A DNA stretch of 19,308 nt from Candidatus Thorarchaeota archaeon. Its GTDB lineage: Archaea > Asgardarchaeota > Thorarchaeia > Thorarchaeales > Thorarchaeaceae. Positions 1-7,961 of the stretch are shown here, in pieces. The notes below the pieces were generated by a model. It was not told the origin of the DNA, did not search any database, and saw only the letters and a program-made list of their open reading frames with translations. Position 1 is the first letter of the stretch; each line of letters opens with the position of its first letter. The stretch is taken from NCBI GenBank assembly GCA_030638785.1, contig DAOWDY010000077.1, positions 1-19,308 on the forward strand, in the 5' to 3' direction. A program made the position numbers and the translations under genes.

Positions 1-1130
1 ATCTGAACTATGACCCCCTTGGTCTTCTGGTTTTCATCAAAACCCATCGGTGCAAAGACAGCTTGATGATAGGTCACGTCTGATCTAGATGTCTGATACA
101 ACCCAAGCTTCTTGATTTTTTCGAAGTCAAAGGAAACTTCTCTTCTGACAATTTCACCCTCGCGAATTTTGTCCCTTATCTCCTCTGGTATATTCGGGTC
201 ATCGAAGAGGTTGAATTCTTTGAGATTGTTAATATCTGATATTCCGTACATGTCAAGACATACTTTGTTTGCATGGATGAAATCGCCCTGTGAGTCAAAG
301 ACATCAATCCCGATGGGAGAGTCCTCAAATATATTCCTGAATCTCTCTTCACTCACACGCAATGCTTCCTGTGCTCGTCTGCGTTCAGTAATGTCTGTTG
401 CAACACCCATTACGCATGGACCTTCGATATCACGTTGAACTGGAATCTTGCGGGTGTCCACCCAATGAATTGTTCCGTTATGATGAGCGAATGAATGTTC
501 AGGGATATGCAGTTCCTGGTTTGTCTTCAACACCTCAGCATCTTCCTCAAGGAAGGTTTCAACCTCATGAACATTCACGTGGACATCTCGAAGATTCTTT
601 CCTTGAAGATCATCAACAGTAGTGCCATAACTCTGAGCAACAGCTTCGTTCACCAGAATAAAGCGTCCCTCATTGTTCCTAAGGAATATCTGATGTGGGA
701 CAAGATCGATTGTCTGACGAAGGCGCTCCTCACTTTCCTTCAGTTTCTGCTCAATTTCATGTCGATAGAGGGCGACTTCTATATTGGAAAGAATCTCTCT
801 TATAGTGAAGGGTTTGATCATATAGGCATAAGGCTCAGTCAATTTGGCTCGCAACATAAGACTATCATCAGAGTATGCAGTGAGATACAACAATGGAATC
901 CTACTGATTTCATTGATTCGTTGAGCGGCTTCAATTCCATCTATGTCACCTTTTATCTTGATATCCATCAGGATTATGTCAGGTTTCAACTCCACAGCTT
1001 TCTCAACTGCTTCCTCACCACTAGAAACAACAGCGACAATGACAAATCCCAGTTTCCTCATTCTATCGCTGAGCTCCATAGCAGTGATTGCTTCATCCTC
1101 CACGATTAGGATCCTTATATTCTCAGTCAT
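1..1130 (-). CDS. Response regulator receiver-PAS-PAS signalling protein (3' part beyond window)
   Basis: Reading the minus strand from the ATG at 1130-1128 gives 376 residues with no stop before the window edge, so the C-terminus is missing. The N-terminus is a CheY-like receiver: acidic pocket E11/D12, phospho-acceptor D56 (in LMDIKIKGDIDG), T84 and K106-P107. Two PAS domains follow at about 130-245 and 255-370, each ending or starting with typical linkers (TDITERRRAQEAL, SEERFRNIFEDSP). No DNA-binding domain is visible, so output is probably a further sensor or kinase part, or protein interaction. The start overlaps the kinase stop as TAATG, and a strong GGAGGTG site lies inside the last kinase codons, so the two are translationally coupled and very likely cognate partners. 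The visible half is clear; the output domain is unknown. Confidence 0.9.
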   Translation of the reverse strand, partial: MTENIRILIVEDEAITAMELSDRMRKLGFVIVAVVSSGEEAVEKAVELKPDIILMDIKIKGDIDGIEAAQRINEISRIPLLYLTAYSDDSLMLRAKLTEPYAYMIKPFTIREILSNIEVALYRHEIEQKLKESEERLRQTIDLVPHQIFLRNNEGRFILVNEAVAQSYGTTVDDLQGKNLRDVHVNVHEVETFLEEDAEVLKTNQELHIPEHSFAHHNGTIHWVDTRKIPVQRDIEGPCVMGVATDITERRRAQEALRVSEERFRNIFEDSPIGIDVFDSQGDFIHANKVCLDMYGISDINNLKEFNLFDDPNIPEEIRDKIREGEIVRREVSFDFEKIKKLGLYQTSRSDVTYHQAVFAPMGFDENQKTKGVIVQ

Positions 1131-3388
1131 TATAATGACACCTCCATTCGCTCATGATCTGCAAACTTGATCATAAAACGAGTTCCCGCAGACCTGTCAA
1201 GCTCAATTGTTCCTTCAAGTTGATCTTGAACCAATATCCTGACCATCTGCAAACCCAGAGTTTCTACGGATTCAATGTCAATATTTTCAGGTACACCAAC
1301 GCCATTGTCGCTAACCTCAAGTTCAAACTCGTGCTCATCTAAAGTCTTCAGAATTACTCTAATTACACCTGTTCCATCATTCGGAAAGGCATGTTTGAGG
1401 GCGTTAGTCACTAGCTCTGTGATAACGAGTCCACAGGGCGTTGCGAATTCGATTCCAAGGGAAATATCACTGACCTCTATTTCTGAAACAATCCTATTGC
1501 TGTCCACTCCGAAAGATCCATACAACCCGCTGATTAGACTTCTGACATATGCTCCAAAGTCAATCTCTGCCAGGTTCGTGGACTGATAGAGCTTTTCATG
1601 AACGAGCGACATTGACTTAACCCGATTCTGGCTCTCTCTGAAGATCTCGAGACCCTCACGGTCTTGAAGTTTCTCGGATTGAAGATAGAGCAGGCTTGAT
1701 ACAACCTGAAGGTTATTGTTGACGCGGTGGTGAATCTCGCGTAGTAGCAACTCCTTCTCCTCCAGTGAGGCTCTCAAGCCTTCTTCAGCTCGTTTCTGTA
1801 AAGTAATGTCACGCACGATTGCTAAAACTTCATCTTCGCCGCTAGGAACGACTCTGGATTCGAAATGGTGCTTCCCATCACCCATTGGTACATCATATTC
1901 AAAGACCTGAATTTCGCCTGTTTCAAGAGCATTAACTACAGAATCCATAGTGTTCTGAACCGCCTCCTCAGGCATGAACTCAGAAACAGACTTACCGACT
2001 AGATTGAGTGTGGCCTCGCTATTCTTGGGATCTCTTGGTTGGGCGAAATCTAGAAATGTGCCTTCCCTTGAAATTCGAAGCTTTAAATCTGGAATAGCAT
2101 TAAACATGCTTCGTGTAATTGCTTCAGTTTTCCGAAGGGAATCTTCTGTTTCTTTGCGCACTGTGACGTCTTCTATAGTGCCATCGAAATATGCCACTTC
2201 TCCACTTTCATCGTGAGTGACTCTGGCAGTGACTGAAGCCAGAATGGTGGTCCCATTGCGGTGCTTCAATGGTATCTCATAGCCAATCAGACTTCCTCTA
2301 TCCATAAGACTTTTTGAGAGAACCTCTCGGTCACCGGTATTCAAGTAAATGTCTTCCAAATCTATCTCCATTATGTCCTCTTCTGATTCATATCCCAGCA
2401 TGGACCTTAATGCGTCATTCGTCATCAAGAAACATCCAGGCGGTCCTGGTGAACTGCGGTATACTCCTATAGGAATGTTTTCGATAAGTGTTCGATAGCG
2501 GACTTCGCTGTTGTACAGTGCATCCTCAGCGCGTCTGCGGTCCGTGATATTTCTAACTACAGCGACAACACTTTCCCCGTCTTCATGCAGACTCAGATTC
2601 GAGGAGAACCAGTACTTCTTGTCTCTTATTTCAAGTTGATAATCGAATGTTCTAGTATTACCCGTACTTCTCACTTCTTTGGCAATATTTGTGTACGACT
2701 TGGCCGCATCTGGAGGTAGTACATCTCTCACATGTTTGCCCAGTAGCTCATTCAGAGAGCTTCCGGTGATACTCTTGTCTGATGTATAGTACTGTGAGTG
2801 GAAGTCGTCCTTATCAAAGACGAAGATGACATCAGGAATAGAACGGAGAAGAGTTCGATACTCTTCCTCCCTTTCACGCAACTGTGTTTCCATTTGTTTG
2901 CGCTCTGTTATGTCAGTCATGCATACGAAAACTCTAGCCCAGCTGTCTTTGTAACCTGGAGGTATGTTGAGCCGAACAATGACATCCCGTTCGTTTCCTG
3001 CAAGTGTCTTGAGTCTGGTTTCACTTTCAAACTGCAACCTTCCACTATCTAGTGCAACAATCTCTTCACGAAAAATATCGAAAGCATCGTCCAAAAGAAT
3101 GTCCCCAAGTGCGCCCATCAGTTCCTGCTTGTTTCTGGCTTTGTGCACGTCTAAGACTGCTTTGTTGACATCAAGTACTTTCACTAGCTTTGCACAGTGC
3201 CGTACTTCATCAGGATGATCGATGAAATAGGCTCGGAGATTACTGATTCCAGACCTGCGGAGACCAGCTACGTATTCTCTGACCTCAGAGAAATCCTCTT
3301 CCCAGAGCGCGCTGGCGGAGTCCTCAAACAGACTGCGATATCGGCTCTCACTCTGTCTCAAAGCAGCTTCGGTTTCATTTTGCGTCAT
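1130..3388 (-). CDS. Soluble multi-PAS sensor histidine kinase, HisKA_2 type
   Basis: 752 residues counted from the ATG at 3388. Four PAS-type domains sit at about 14-165, 175-290, 295-415 and 420-540. The first contains the ALWEEDFSEV / LRAYFIDHPDEV block often seen ahead of archaeal and bacterial PAS kinases. A HisKA_2 dimerisation domain (551-625) carries REIHHRVNNNLQ with the probable phospho-acceptor His at about 554. The HATPase domain shows the N box (ELVTNALKHAFP, ~658), DNGVGV (~694) and GLQMV (~712). No membrane segment or signal peptide is present, so it should sense a cytoplasmic or diffusible signal. An ATG 11 codons upstream (3421) is also open, but GAGGGAG lies just before 3388, and the upstream ATG lacks a spaced site. 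The downstream overlapping receiver gene is the likely phosphotransfer partner. Confidence 0.93.
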   Translation of the reverse strand: MTQNETEAALRQSESRYRSLFEDSASALWEEDFSEVREYVAGLRRSGISNLRAYFIDHPDEVRHCAKLVKVLDVNKAVLDVHKARNKQELMGALGDILLDDAFDIFREEIVALDSGRLQFESETRLKTLAGNERDVIVRLNIPPGYKDSWARVFVCMTDITERKQMETQLREREEEYRTLLRSIPDVIFVFDKDDFHSQYYTSDKSITGSSLNELLGKHVRDVLPPDAAKSYTNIAKEVRSTGNTRTFDYQLEIRDKKYWFSSNLSLHEDGESVVAVVRNITDRRRAEDALYNSEVRYRTLIENIPIGVYRSSPGPPGCFLMTNDALRSMLGYESEEDIMEIDLEDIYLNTGDREVLSKSLMDRGSLIGYEIPLKHRNGTTILASVTARVTHDESGEVAYFDGTIEDVTVRKETEDSLRKTEAITRSMFNAIPDLKLRISREGTFLDFAQPRDPKNSEATLNLVGKSVSEFMPEEAVQNTMDSVVNALETGEIQVFEYDVPMGDGKHHFESRVVPSGEDEVLAIVRDITLQKRAEEGLRASLEEKELLLREIHHRVNNNLQVVSSLLYLQSEKLQDREGLEIFRESQNRVKSMSLVHEKLYQSTNLAEIDFGAYVRSLISGLYGSFGVDSNRIVSEIEVSDISLGIEFATPCGLVITELVTNALKHAFPNDGTGVIRVILKTLDEHEFELEVSDNGVGVPENIDIESVETLGLQMVRILVQDQLEGTIELDRSAGTRFMIKFADHERMEVSL

Positions 3389-3550
3389 GAATCTCCCTCT
3401 TATTCTTGTCTCTGCTTGCATCTCTTAGATTCTTGCAACATCTTCTGATGATGTTCAATAGTTGGTGCTGAGTGAAAGCAAGTTGAGGGGTGGAATAATT
3501 GACAACTGCCTGTTGTGACCGATTTTCACCACTCGTCCACGATATCCTGA

Positions 3551-3558
3551 AATATATT
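3551..3558 (-). promoter_or_regulatory. Possible TATA box for the kinase/regulator operon
   Basis: AATATATT, read on the minus strand as GAATATATTTC, lies upstream of the kinase. It would place a transcript start near 3530 and give a leader of about 140 nt. It is an AT-rich match only; no clear BRE was identified. Confidence 0.3.
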
Positions 3559-3591
3559 CTACTACATAGATTCAAAAATGTATCTAGACTT

Positions 3592-3646
3592 TAGTATATA
3601 TATTGGATTTGTAATTGCACGTTAGGTCACACATCGGAGGGAGGAG
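3592..3646 (+). promoter_or_regulatory. TATA box and strong ribosome binding site for the first TPR gene
   Basis: An AGTATATATATT tract at about 3593-3604 is a good archaeal TATA box, predicting a transcript start near 3626-3630. A strong purine ribosome binding site (GGAGGGAGGAG, 3636-3646) lies 8 nt before the ATG at 3655 and fixes that start. Confidence 0.6.
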
Positions 3647-3654
3647 CGAAACCG

Positions 3655-5739
3655 ATGACACATCGTAAGAAAAGCGACGGTCTGGTCCAAAACATTGATA
3701 GGATGTTGAATGAGGGCAAATATGCTGAGGCACTGCAACTAGTAAGAGGTCCTGAGAAGCCGCACCTGGACAACGCTGATAAACTTAAACTTGAGGTTCT
3801 TGAGAGCAAATGCTTGATGAAGCTAGGCGAGTACGAGGAATCTCTGCAGATGTCTTCACAGATTGCAAAGAAATGTGGGAAGGTTTCTGGATGTCAATGG
3901 ATAGAGGTTGATGCGTCAATCATCCTAGCTGAGTCATTGTGGCGCCTAGGACGACTCGAGGAGAGCTTTGAGGTTCTTGAGAGAAGTGAAAGGAATCTCC
4001 AGAACTTAGAGCTTGATACTATAGTAATTCACACTGCTGTGAACCAAATGGTCGCAGAACGAAGAGCCGCGTTGTTGTACCACAAAGGAACGGTTTATCT
4101 TCGGCAAAGCGTATTTAGCCAAGCCTTAGAGCACTACCGGCAGAGCCTGACCCTATACGAGGAATTAGGCCGCACTCAGGAAGTTGCTGCCGTACTGAAT
4201 GTTATTGGCATCGTCTTCAACCAGCAAGGTGATTTTGACCAGGCCTTGGATTACTATCATCGAAGCCTTTTACTCAAAGAAGGAATTGGCAACGAGCCTG
4301 ATATAGCAAAGGCCCTCAACAATATCGGTACTGTTTACTATGACCAGGGCGATTTGGATTCAGCTCTGGAACATTATCAAAGGAGTTTGGCACTTAGAGA
4401 GGAACTTGGTAACAAGCAGGATGTTGCACATTCTTTCAACAATATTGGAGAAGTGTACTTCAGAAGAGGTAATCTAGACAACTCCCTAGAGTTCTTTCAG
4501 CAAAGTCTAATGCTTCTGGAAGAGATTGGAAACAAACATGGAATCTCTCATCTCCTCAAGAATATAGGAGAAGTGTACTTCAGAAGAAACAACACTAACC
4601 GCGCCCTAGAGTATTACGACCAGAGTCTGGCACTAAGAGTTGAGCTTGACAATAAACGGGAGATGTCTGAAACTCTCTTCCATATGATATCAGCGGCACT
4701 AAATGGTAATTTGATTGACGAGGCACAACAGCATTTGAAACGACTTCAGCAGATTAATAATCTAGAGGAGATCAAGATTATCGACCAACGGTGTCGGGTA
4801 GCTGAAGCGCTGGTTCTGAAGTTGAGCATGCGCGCTCGAGATAGAGCGAGGGCAGAACTACTGTTCAATCAAGTGGTAGAAGAAGAAATCGTAGCACATG
4901 AGCTGACAGTCATTGCTCTGCTAGGGCTTTGCGACGTACTTCTTGTGGATTTACAAATTTCTGGTGATACTGAGATCCTTGTAAACCTGCATGAATTCTT
5001 GAATAGGCTTCTCCAAATAGTAGAAGACCAGAACTCATTCTGGCTAATGGCAGAAGCACATGTGCTGCGTTCCAAGCTTGCATTGTTGGATTTAGATGTC
5101 ATGGAAGCCCGCCGTCTGTTGACAGAGGCACAAAGAATCGCAGATGAAAAGGGCTTAAGTCAGTTGGCCATTAAGATATCAAACGAACATGATGCATTGC
5201 TTGACGAACTTAATGCTTGGGATGAACTCACCAAACGACAAGCCCCACTAGCCAAACGGACGAATCTAGCTCGTATAGGCGATCATGTGGAACGCATGTT
5301 CAGACTGGGAGTTGATGAAACCCTCGATATGCAAGAGGAGAAACCGATATCGGTCATGATTTTGGCAAAGGGAGGAATTGTCGTTTTTTCGAAAGCCTTC
5401 GTATCTACAACCGATGTTGACGAGAACTTGATTGGCGGTCTTTTTGATGCTATCCAAAGTTGCGGGGACGAGCTATTCTCACAAGCCCTGGACCGAATCA
5501 AGCTAAAGACATACACTGTGCTGGCCAGACCGGTAGACCCCTTTACGATATGCTACGTGTACATAGGTCAGTCCTATTCTGCTCTGCGGAGGGTGCTTCA
5601 GTTTATTCAAGCTGTACCCCAAGATCTGTCGGTTTGGAATCCCATGCTGAAGACTGCCACGACTGGAAAAACCTTGAGTCCTCCAGCGTATGACTCCCTT
5701 GAAGTGCTTCTTAACGAGATGTTTGCAGTTAGTACATGA
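3655..5739 (+). CDS. TPR-repeat protein with C-terminal longin/roadblock-like sensor domain (copy 1)
   Basis: 694 residues, no signal peptide or membrane segment, so cytoplasmic. At least five canonical TPRs with an exact 40-residue period of the kinesin-light-chain type start near 137, 177, 217, 257 and 297 (for example NNIGTVYYDQGDLDSALEHY). More degenerate helical repeats lie at 1-130 and 340-530. The last ~130 residues (563-690) form a separate alpha/beta-looking domain: ISVMILAKGGIVVFSKAF, LIGGLFDAIQS, TYTVLARPVDPFTICYVY, then QSYSALRRVLQFI. The strand-strand-helix pattern with a hydrophobic FSKxF hairpin resembles longin/roadblock-type modules that bind small GTPases. This is a fold-level inference, not a recognised family. 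The next gene is a full-length paralogue 9 nt downstream, so the two are one operon and possibly form a heteromer. The exact role is unknown; a scaffold or sensor is likely. Confidence 0.85.
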   Translation: MTHRKKSDGLVQNIDRMLNEGKYAEALQLVRGPEKPHLDNADKLKLEVLESKCLMKLGEYEESLQMSSQIAKKCGKVSGCQWIEVDASIILAESLWRLGRLEESFEVLERSERNLQNLELDTIVIHTAVNQMVAERRAALLYHKGTVYLRQSVFSQALEHYRQSLTLYEELGRTQEVAAVLNVIGIVFNQQGDFDQALDYYHRSLLLKEGIGNEPDIAKALNNIGTVYYDQGDLDSALEHYQRSLALREELGNKQDVAHSFNNIGEVYFRRGNLDNSLEFFQQSLMLLEEIGNKHGISHLLKNIGEVYFRRNNTNRALEYYDQSLALRVELDNKREMSETLFHMISAALNGNLIDEAQQHLKRLQQINNLEEIKIIDQRCRVAEALVLKLSMRARDRARAELLFNQVVEEEIVAHELTVIALLGLCDVLLVDLQISGDTEILVNLHEFLNRLLQIVEDQNSFWLMAEAHVLRSKLALLDLDVMEARRLLTEAQRIADEKGLSQLAIKISNEHDALLDELNAWDELTKRQAPLAKRTNLARIGDHVERMFRLGVDETLDMQEEKPISVMILAKGGIVVFSKAFVSTTDVDENLIGGLFDAIQSCGDELFSQALDRIKLKTYTVLARPVDPFTICYVYIGQSYSALRRVLQFIQAVPQDLSVWNPMLKTATTGKTLSPPAYDSLEVLLNEMFAVST
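4441..4587 (+). repeat. Near-identical DNA in successive TPR units
   Basis: The 27-bp block starting at 4441 (aatattggag...cagaaga) recurs at 4561 with a single mismatch, exactly 120 bp (one 40-residue TPR) later. It encodes NIGEVYFRR in both units. This suggests recent unit duplication or conversion inside the gene. Confidence 0.8.
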
Positions 5740-5748
5740 GATGAAACT

Positions 5749-7842
5749 ATGAGTGCAAGTGATGAGCCGAACAGACTGTTTGAAGAAGTTGAGAAACTAT
5801 TGGTTACGGGTAGATGTGATGAAGCGCTTCAAAAGATACGAGCGATTGAGAAGCAGTATGTTGAAGACGCCGACAGATGGAAATATGCGATTCTTGAGGG
5901 CAAATGTCTGACAGACATAGGCGAGATTGAGGATGCTCTCAAAATCTCTAGAAAAGTTGTCGAGGAGGTCAAGAGAACCTCTGGGTATGATACAATTGCG
6001 GTTGACGCCCTGGTCATTGTGGCAGAAACCCTTTGGCGTCTTGGGCAACTTGATGAGGGCCTCAAGGCGATTGAGGATGCAGAACGTATTTATCAAACCC
6101 TTGCGCTTCATACAATGCAACTCCATATTCAAACCCACTCAAATGTTTCATCACAAAGAGCTGCTCTGTTATATCACAAGGCTGAGATCTATCGTCTTCA
6201 AGGCGACCTTGGTAAATCCCTTGAGAATTGCCAACAGAGCCTGTCGCTATTTGAGGAAGTTGGCGATAAAAGGGGAATCGCTGCTACTTTAAATTTGCAC
6301 GGAAGTGTCCTCTGGGGGCGTGGCGACCTAAGTAAAGCTCTAGACTACCTCCAACGAAGTTTGACACTCAGGGAGGAGATTGGCAACAAACGAGAGATCG
6401 GAAAATCGCTCAACAACGTTGGTACGACCTACTATCATCTTGGAGATCTGGACACAGCGTTGGCATATTATCAACGGTGTCTGAAATTGCAGGAAGAACT
6501 TGGCAACAAGTTCATGATCGCTGCCATTATAAACAACATCGGAGAGGTACACTTCAGAAAGGGGGACTTGGATTTAGCCTTAATGCACTACGAGCGGAGT
6601 TTGCCACCTCTCGAGGAAATAGGTAATAACCAATTCACTGCTCTAACGCTTAAGAATCTCGGAGATGTGTATTATAGAAAAGGTAACACCGACAGAGCCC
6701 AAGATTACTACCAACGGAGTCTAGCACTCAGAGAAGAAATCGGTAACGAGCTTGACATCTCTGAAACTCTCTTTTCTCTCCTGACTCTTGCCCTCGGTAT
6801 GGACTCTATTGAAAAGGCACAGACGTATCTGCGACTTATGCAGAGCATCAATGTACATGAAGAGTCCAAGATAGTAGACCAACGGTGTCGCCTAGGAGAA
6901 GCTCTTGTACTAAAGACCAGCATGCGAGCCCGGAACAAGGCAAAGGCAGAAGAACTGCTTGAGGAACTGACAGAAGAGGAGATTGTAGCCCATGAGTTGA
7001 CTGTTATCGCTCTGCTTAACCTATGTGACCTGCTATTAGGGGAGCTTCAAATTTCTGGTGATGCAGAGGTTCTTAGAGAAATCCAGGCAAACCAGACTAA
7101 ACTTCTCGAGATTGCTGAGAATCAACACTCATTCTGGTTGTTGGCTGAAACCTATGTGCTTCAATCCAAGCTTCAATTATTGAACCTAAATGTAAAAGAA
7201 GCAAGACGCCTGCTGACTCAGGCTCAAAGATTTGCCAATGAGAAAGGGCTACATCGACTAGCTGCCAGAATCTCAAATGAACATGACGCATTGCTTGAAG
7301 AACTTGACACTTGGGAGGAGTTGGCTCAACGCCAAGGCTCCCTTATTGAACGGACCAGTCTCGCTCGAATAAATCAACAAGTAGAACATATGTCCAAGCA
7401 GAGTATAATGGAAGACCAAGAACTGGTGGAGGAGCCCATAATGCTAATGGTCTTGTCTGAAGGTGGGTTCCTAGTATATTCCAAAACCTTTGCTCTGACA
7501 GCTGAATTGAACGAACGCATGATAGGCGGCTTCTTGCAGACAGTTCAGAAGTTCAGTCACGAGGTCTTCTTACAGGAACTCGACAGGATAAAGTTCGAAA
7601 CGTACACGCTGCTCGTCAGATCGAAGGACCCACTCACATTTTGCTACGTGTACAAAGGACAGTCGTATTCTGCTCAGCAGAAATTGGATCGATTCATTGA
7701 TGATGTTCTGTCTAAATCTGTCGTATGGGATCCCTTGCTCGAACCCGCCAAGAATGGTCGAAGCTTGGATCCAGATTGCCAAGCCACTCTTGATGATCTA
7801 CTATCAGCTACGTTTGTTGTATCCACAAGCTCGAAGGACTAG
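5749..7842 (+). CDS. TPR-repeat protein with C-terminal longin/roadblock-like sensor domain (copy 2)
   Basis: 697 residues, collinear with the preceding gene from end to end: the N-terminal helical region, the five TPRs with 40-residue spacing, the shared KIVDQRCRLGEALVLK, EEEIVAHELTVIALL and ISNEHDALLEELDTW blocks, and the C-terminal domain (about 560-695). That domain repeats GGFLVYSKTF, MIGGFLQTVQKF, TYTLLVRSKDPLTFCYVYKGQSYSA and ends in FVVST like its partner. It is therefore a tandem duplicate that has diverged substantially throughout while both copies stay intact, which argues both are under selection. The start ATG lies 9 nt after the previous stop; the ribosome binding site is weak, consistent with translation coupled to the first gene. 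Function is inferred only as cytoplasmic scaffold or sensor. Confidence 0.85.
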   Translation: MSASDEPNRLFEEVEKLLVTGRCDEALQKIRAIEKQYVEDADRWKYAILEGKCLTDIGEIEDALKISRKVVEEVKRTSGYDTIAVDALVIVAETLWRLGQLDEGLKAIEDAERIYQTLALHTMQLHIQTHSNVSSQRAALLYHKAEIYRLQGDLGKSLENCQQSLSLFEEVGDKRGIAATLNLHGSVLWGRGDLSKALDYLQRSLTLREEIGNKREIGKSLNNVGTTYYHLGDLDTALAYYQRCLKLQEELGNKFMIAAIINNIGEVHFRKGDLDLALMHYERSLPPLEEIGNNQFTALTLKNLGDVYYRKGNTDRAQDYYQRSLALREEIGNELDISETLFSLLTLALGMDSIEKAQTYLRLMQSINVHEESKIVDQRCRLGEALVLKTSMRARNKAKAEELLEELTEEEIVAHELTVIALLNLCDLLLGELQISGDAEVLREIQANQTKLLEIAENQHSFWLLAETYVLQSKLQLLNLNVKEARRLLTQAQRFANEKGLHRLAARISNEHDALLEELDTWEELAQRQGSLIERTSLARINQQVEHMSKQSIMEDQELVEEPIMLMVLSEGGFLVYSKTFALTAELNERMIGGFLQTVQKFSHEVFLQELDRIKFETYTLLVRSKDPLTFCYVYKGQSYSAQQKLDRFIDDVLSKSVVWDPLLEPAKNGRSLDPDCQATLDDLLSATFVVSTSSKD

Positions 7843-7878
7843 GGTGCCATTTACTACACATTTGGATGAGTATTCAAA

Positions 7879-7905
7879 GAATCTTGTATAGGTTGCTCAA
7901 GATTC
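7879..7905. other. Perfect inverted repeat (hairpin) after the TPR pair
   Basis: GAATCTTG (7879-7886) and CAAGATTC (7898-7905) are perfect 8-bp arms around an 11-nt loop, 36 nt after the second TPR stop. No T-run follows, so it is not a textbook archaeal terminator. It could be an mRNA 3'-end structure or a protein-binding site. Confidence 0.5.
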
Positions 7906-7927
7906 GGGTGTCAGTCATAGAAAACAG

Positions 7928-7935
7928 TATTTAAG
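7928..7935 (+). promoter_or_regulatory. TATA box of the MFS transporter gene
   Basis: TATTTAAG sits about 30 bp before the TTG start, predicting a transcript start around 7955-7960. The mRNA would thus be leaderless or nearly so. A GGTGA at 7945-7949 is the only ribosome-site-like sequence, and it is 12 nt from the start codon. Confidence 0.5.
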
Positions 7936-7961
7936 ATGGAGATGGGTGACCAAAAGTCAAG

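Noticed and set aside
495..1109. 204-codon plus-strand frame opposite the receiver-PAS gene.
   Set aside because: The minus strand encodes unmistakable receiver and PAS motifs over the same bases; this frame has no recognisable features.
3501..3517. Inverted repeat ACAAC-tgcct-GTTGT in the kinase/TPR divergent region as an operator.
   Set aside because: Only 5-bp arms, no related copy nearby and not placed against a convincing promoter element.
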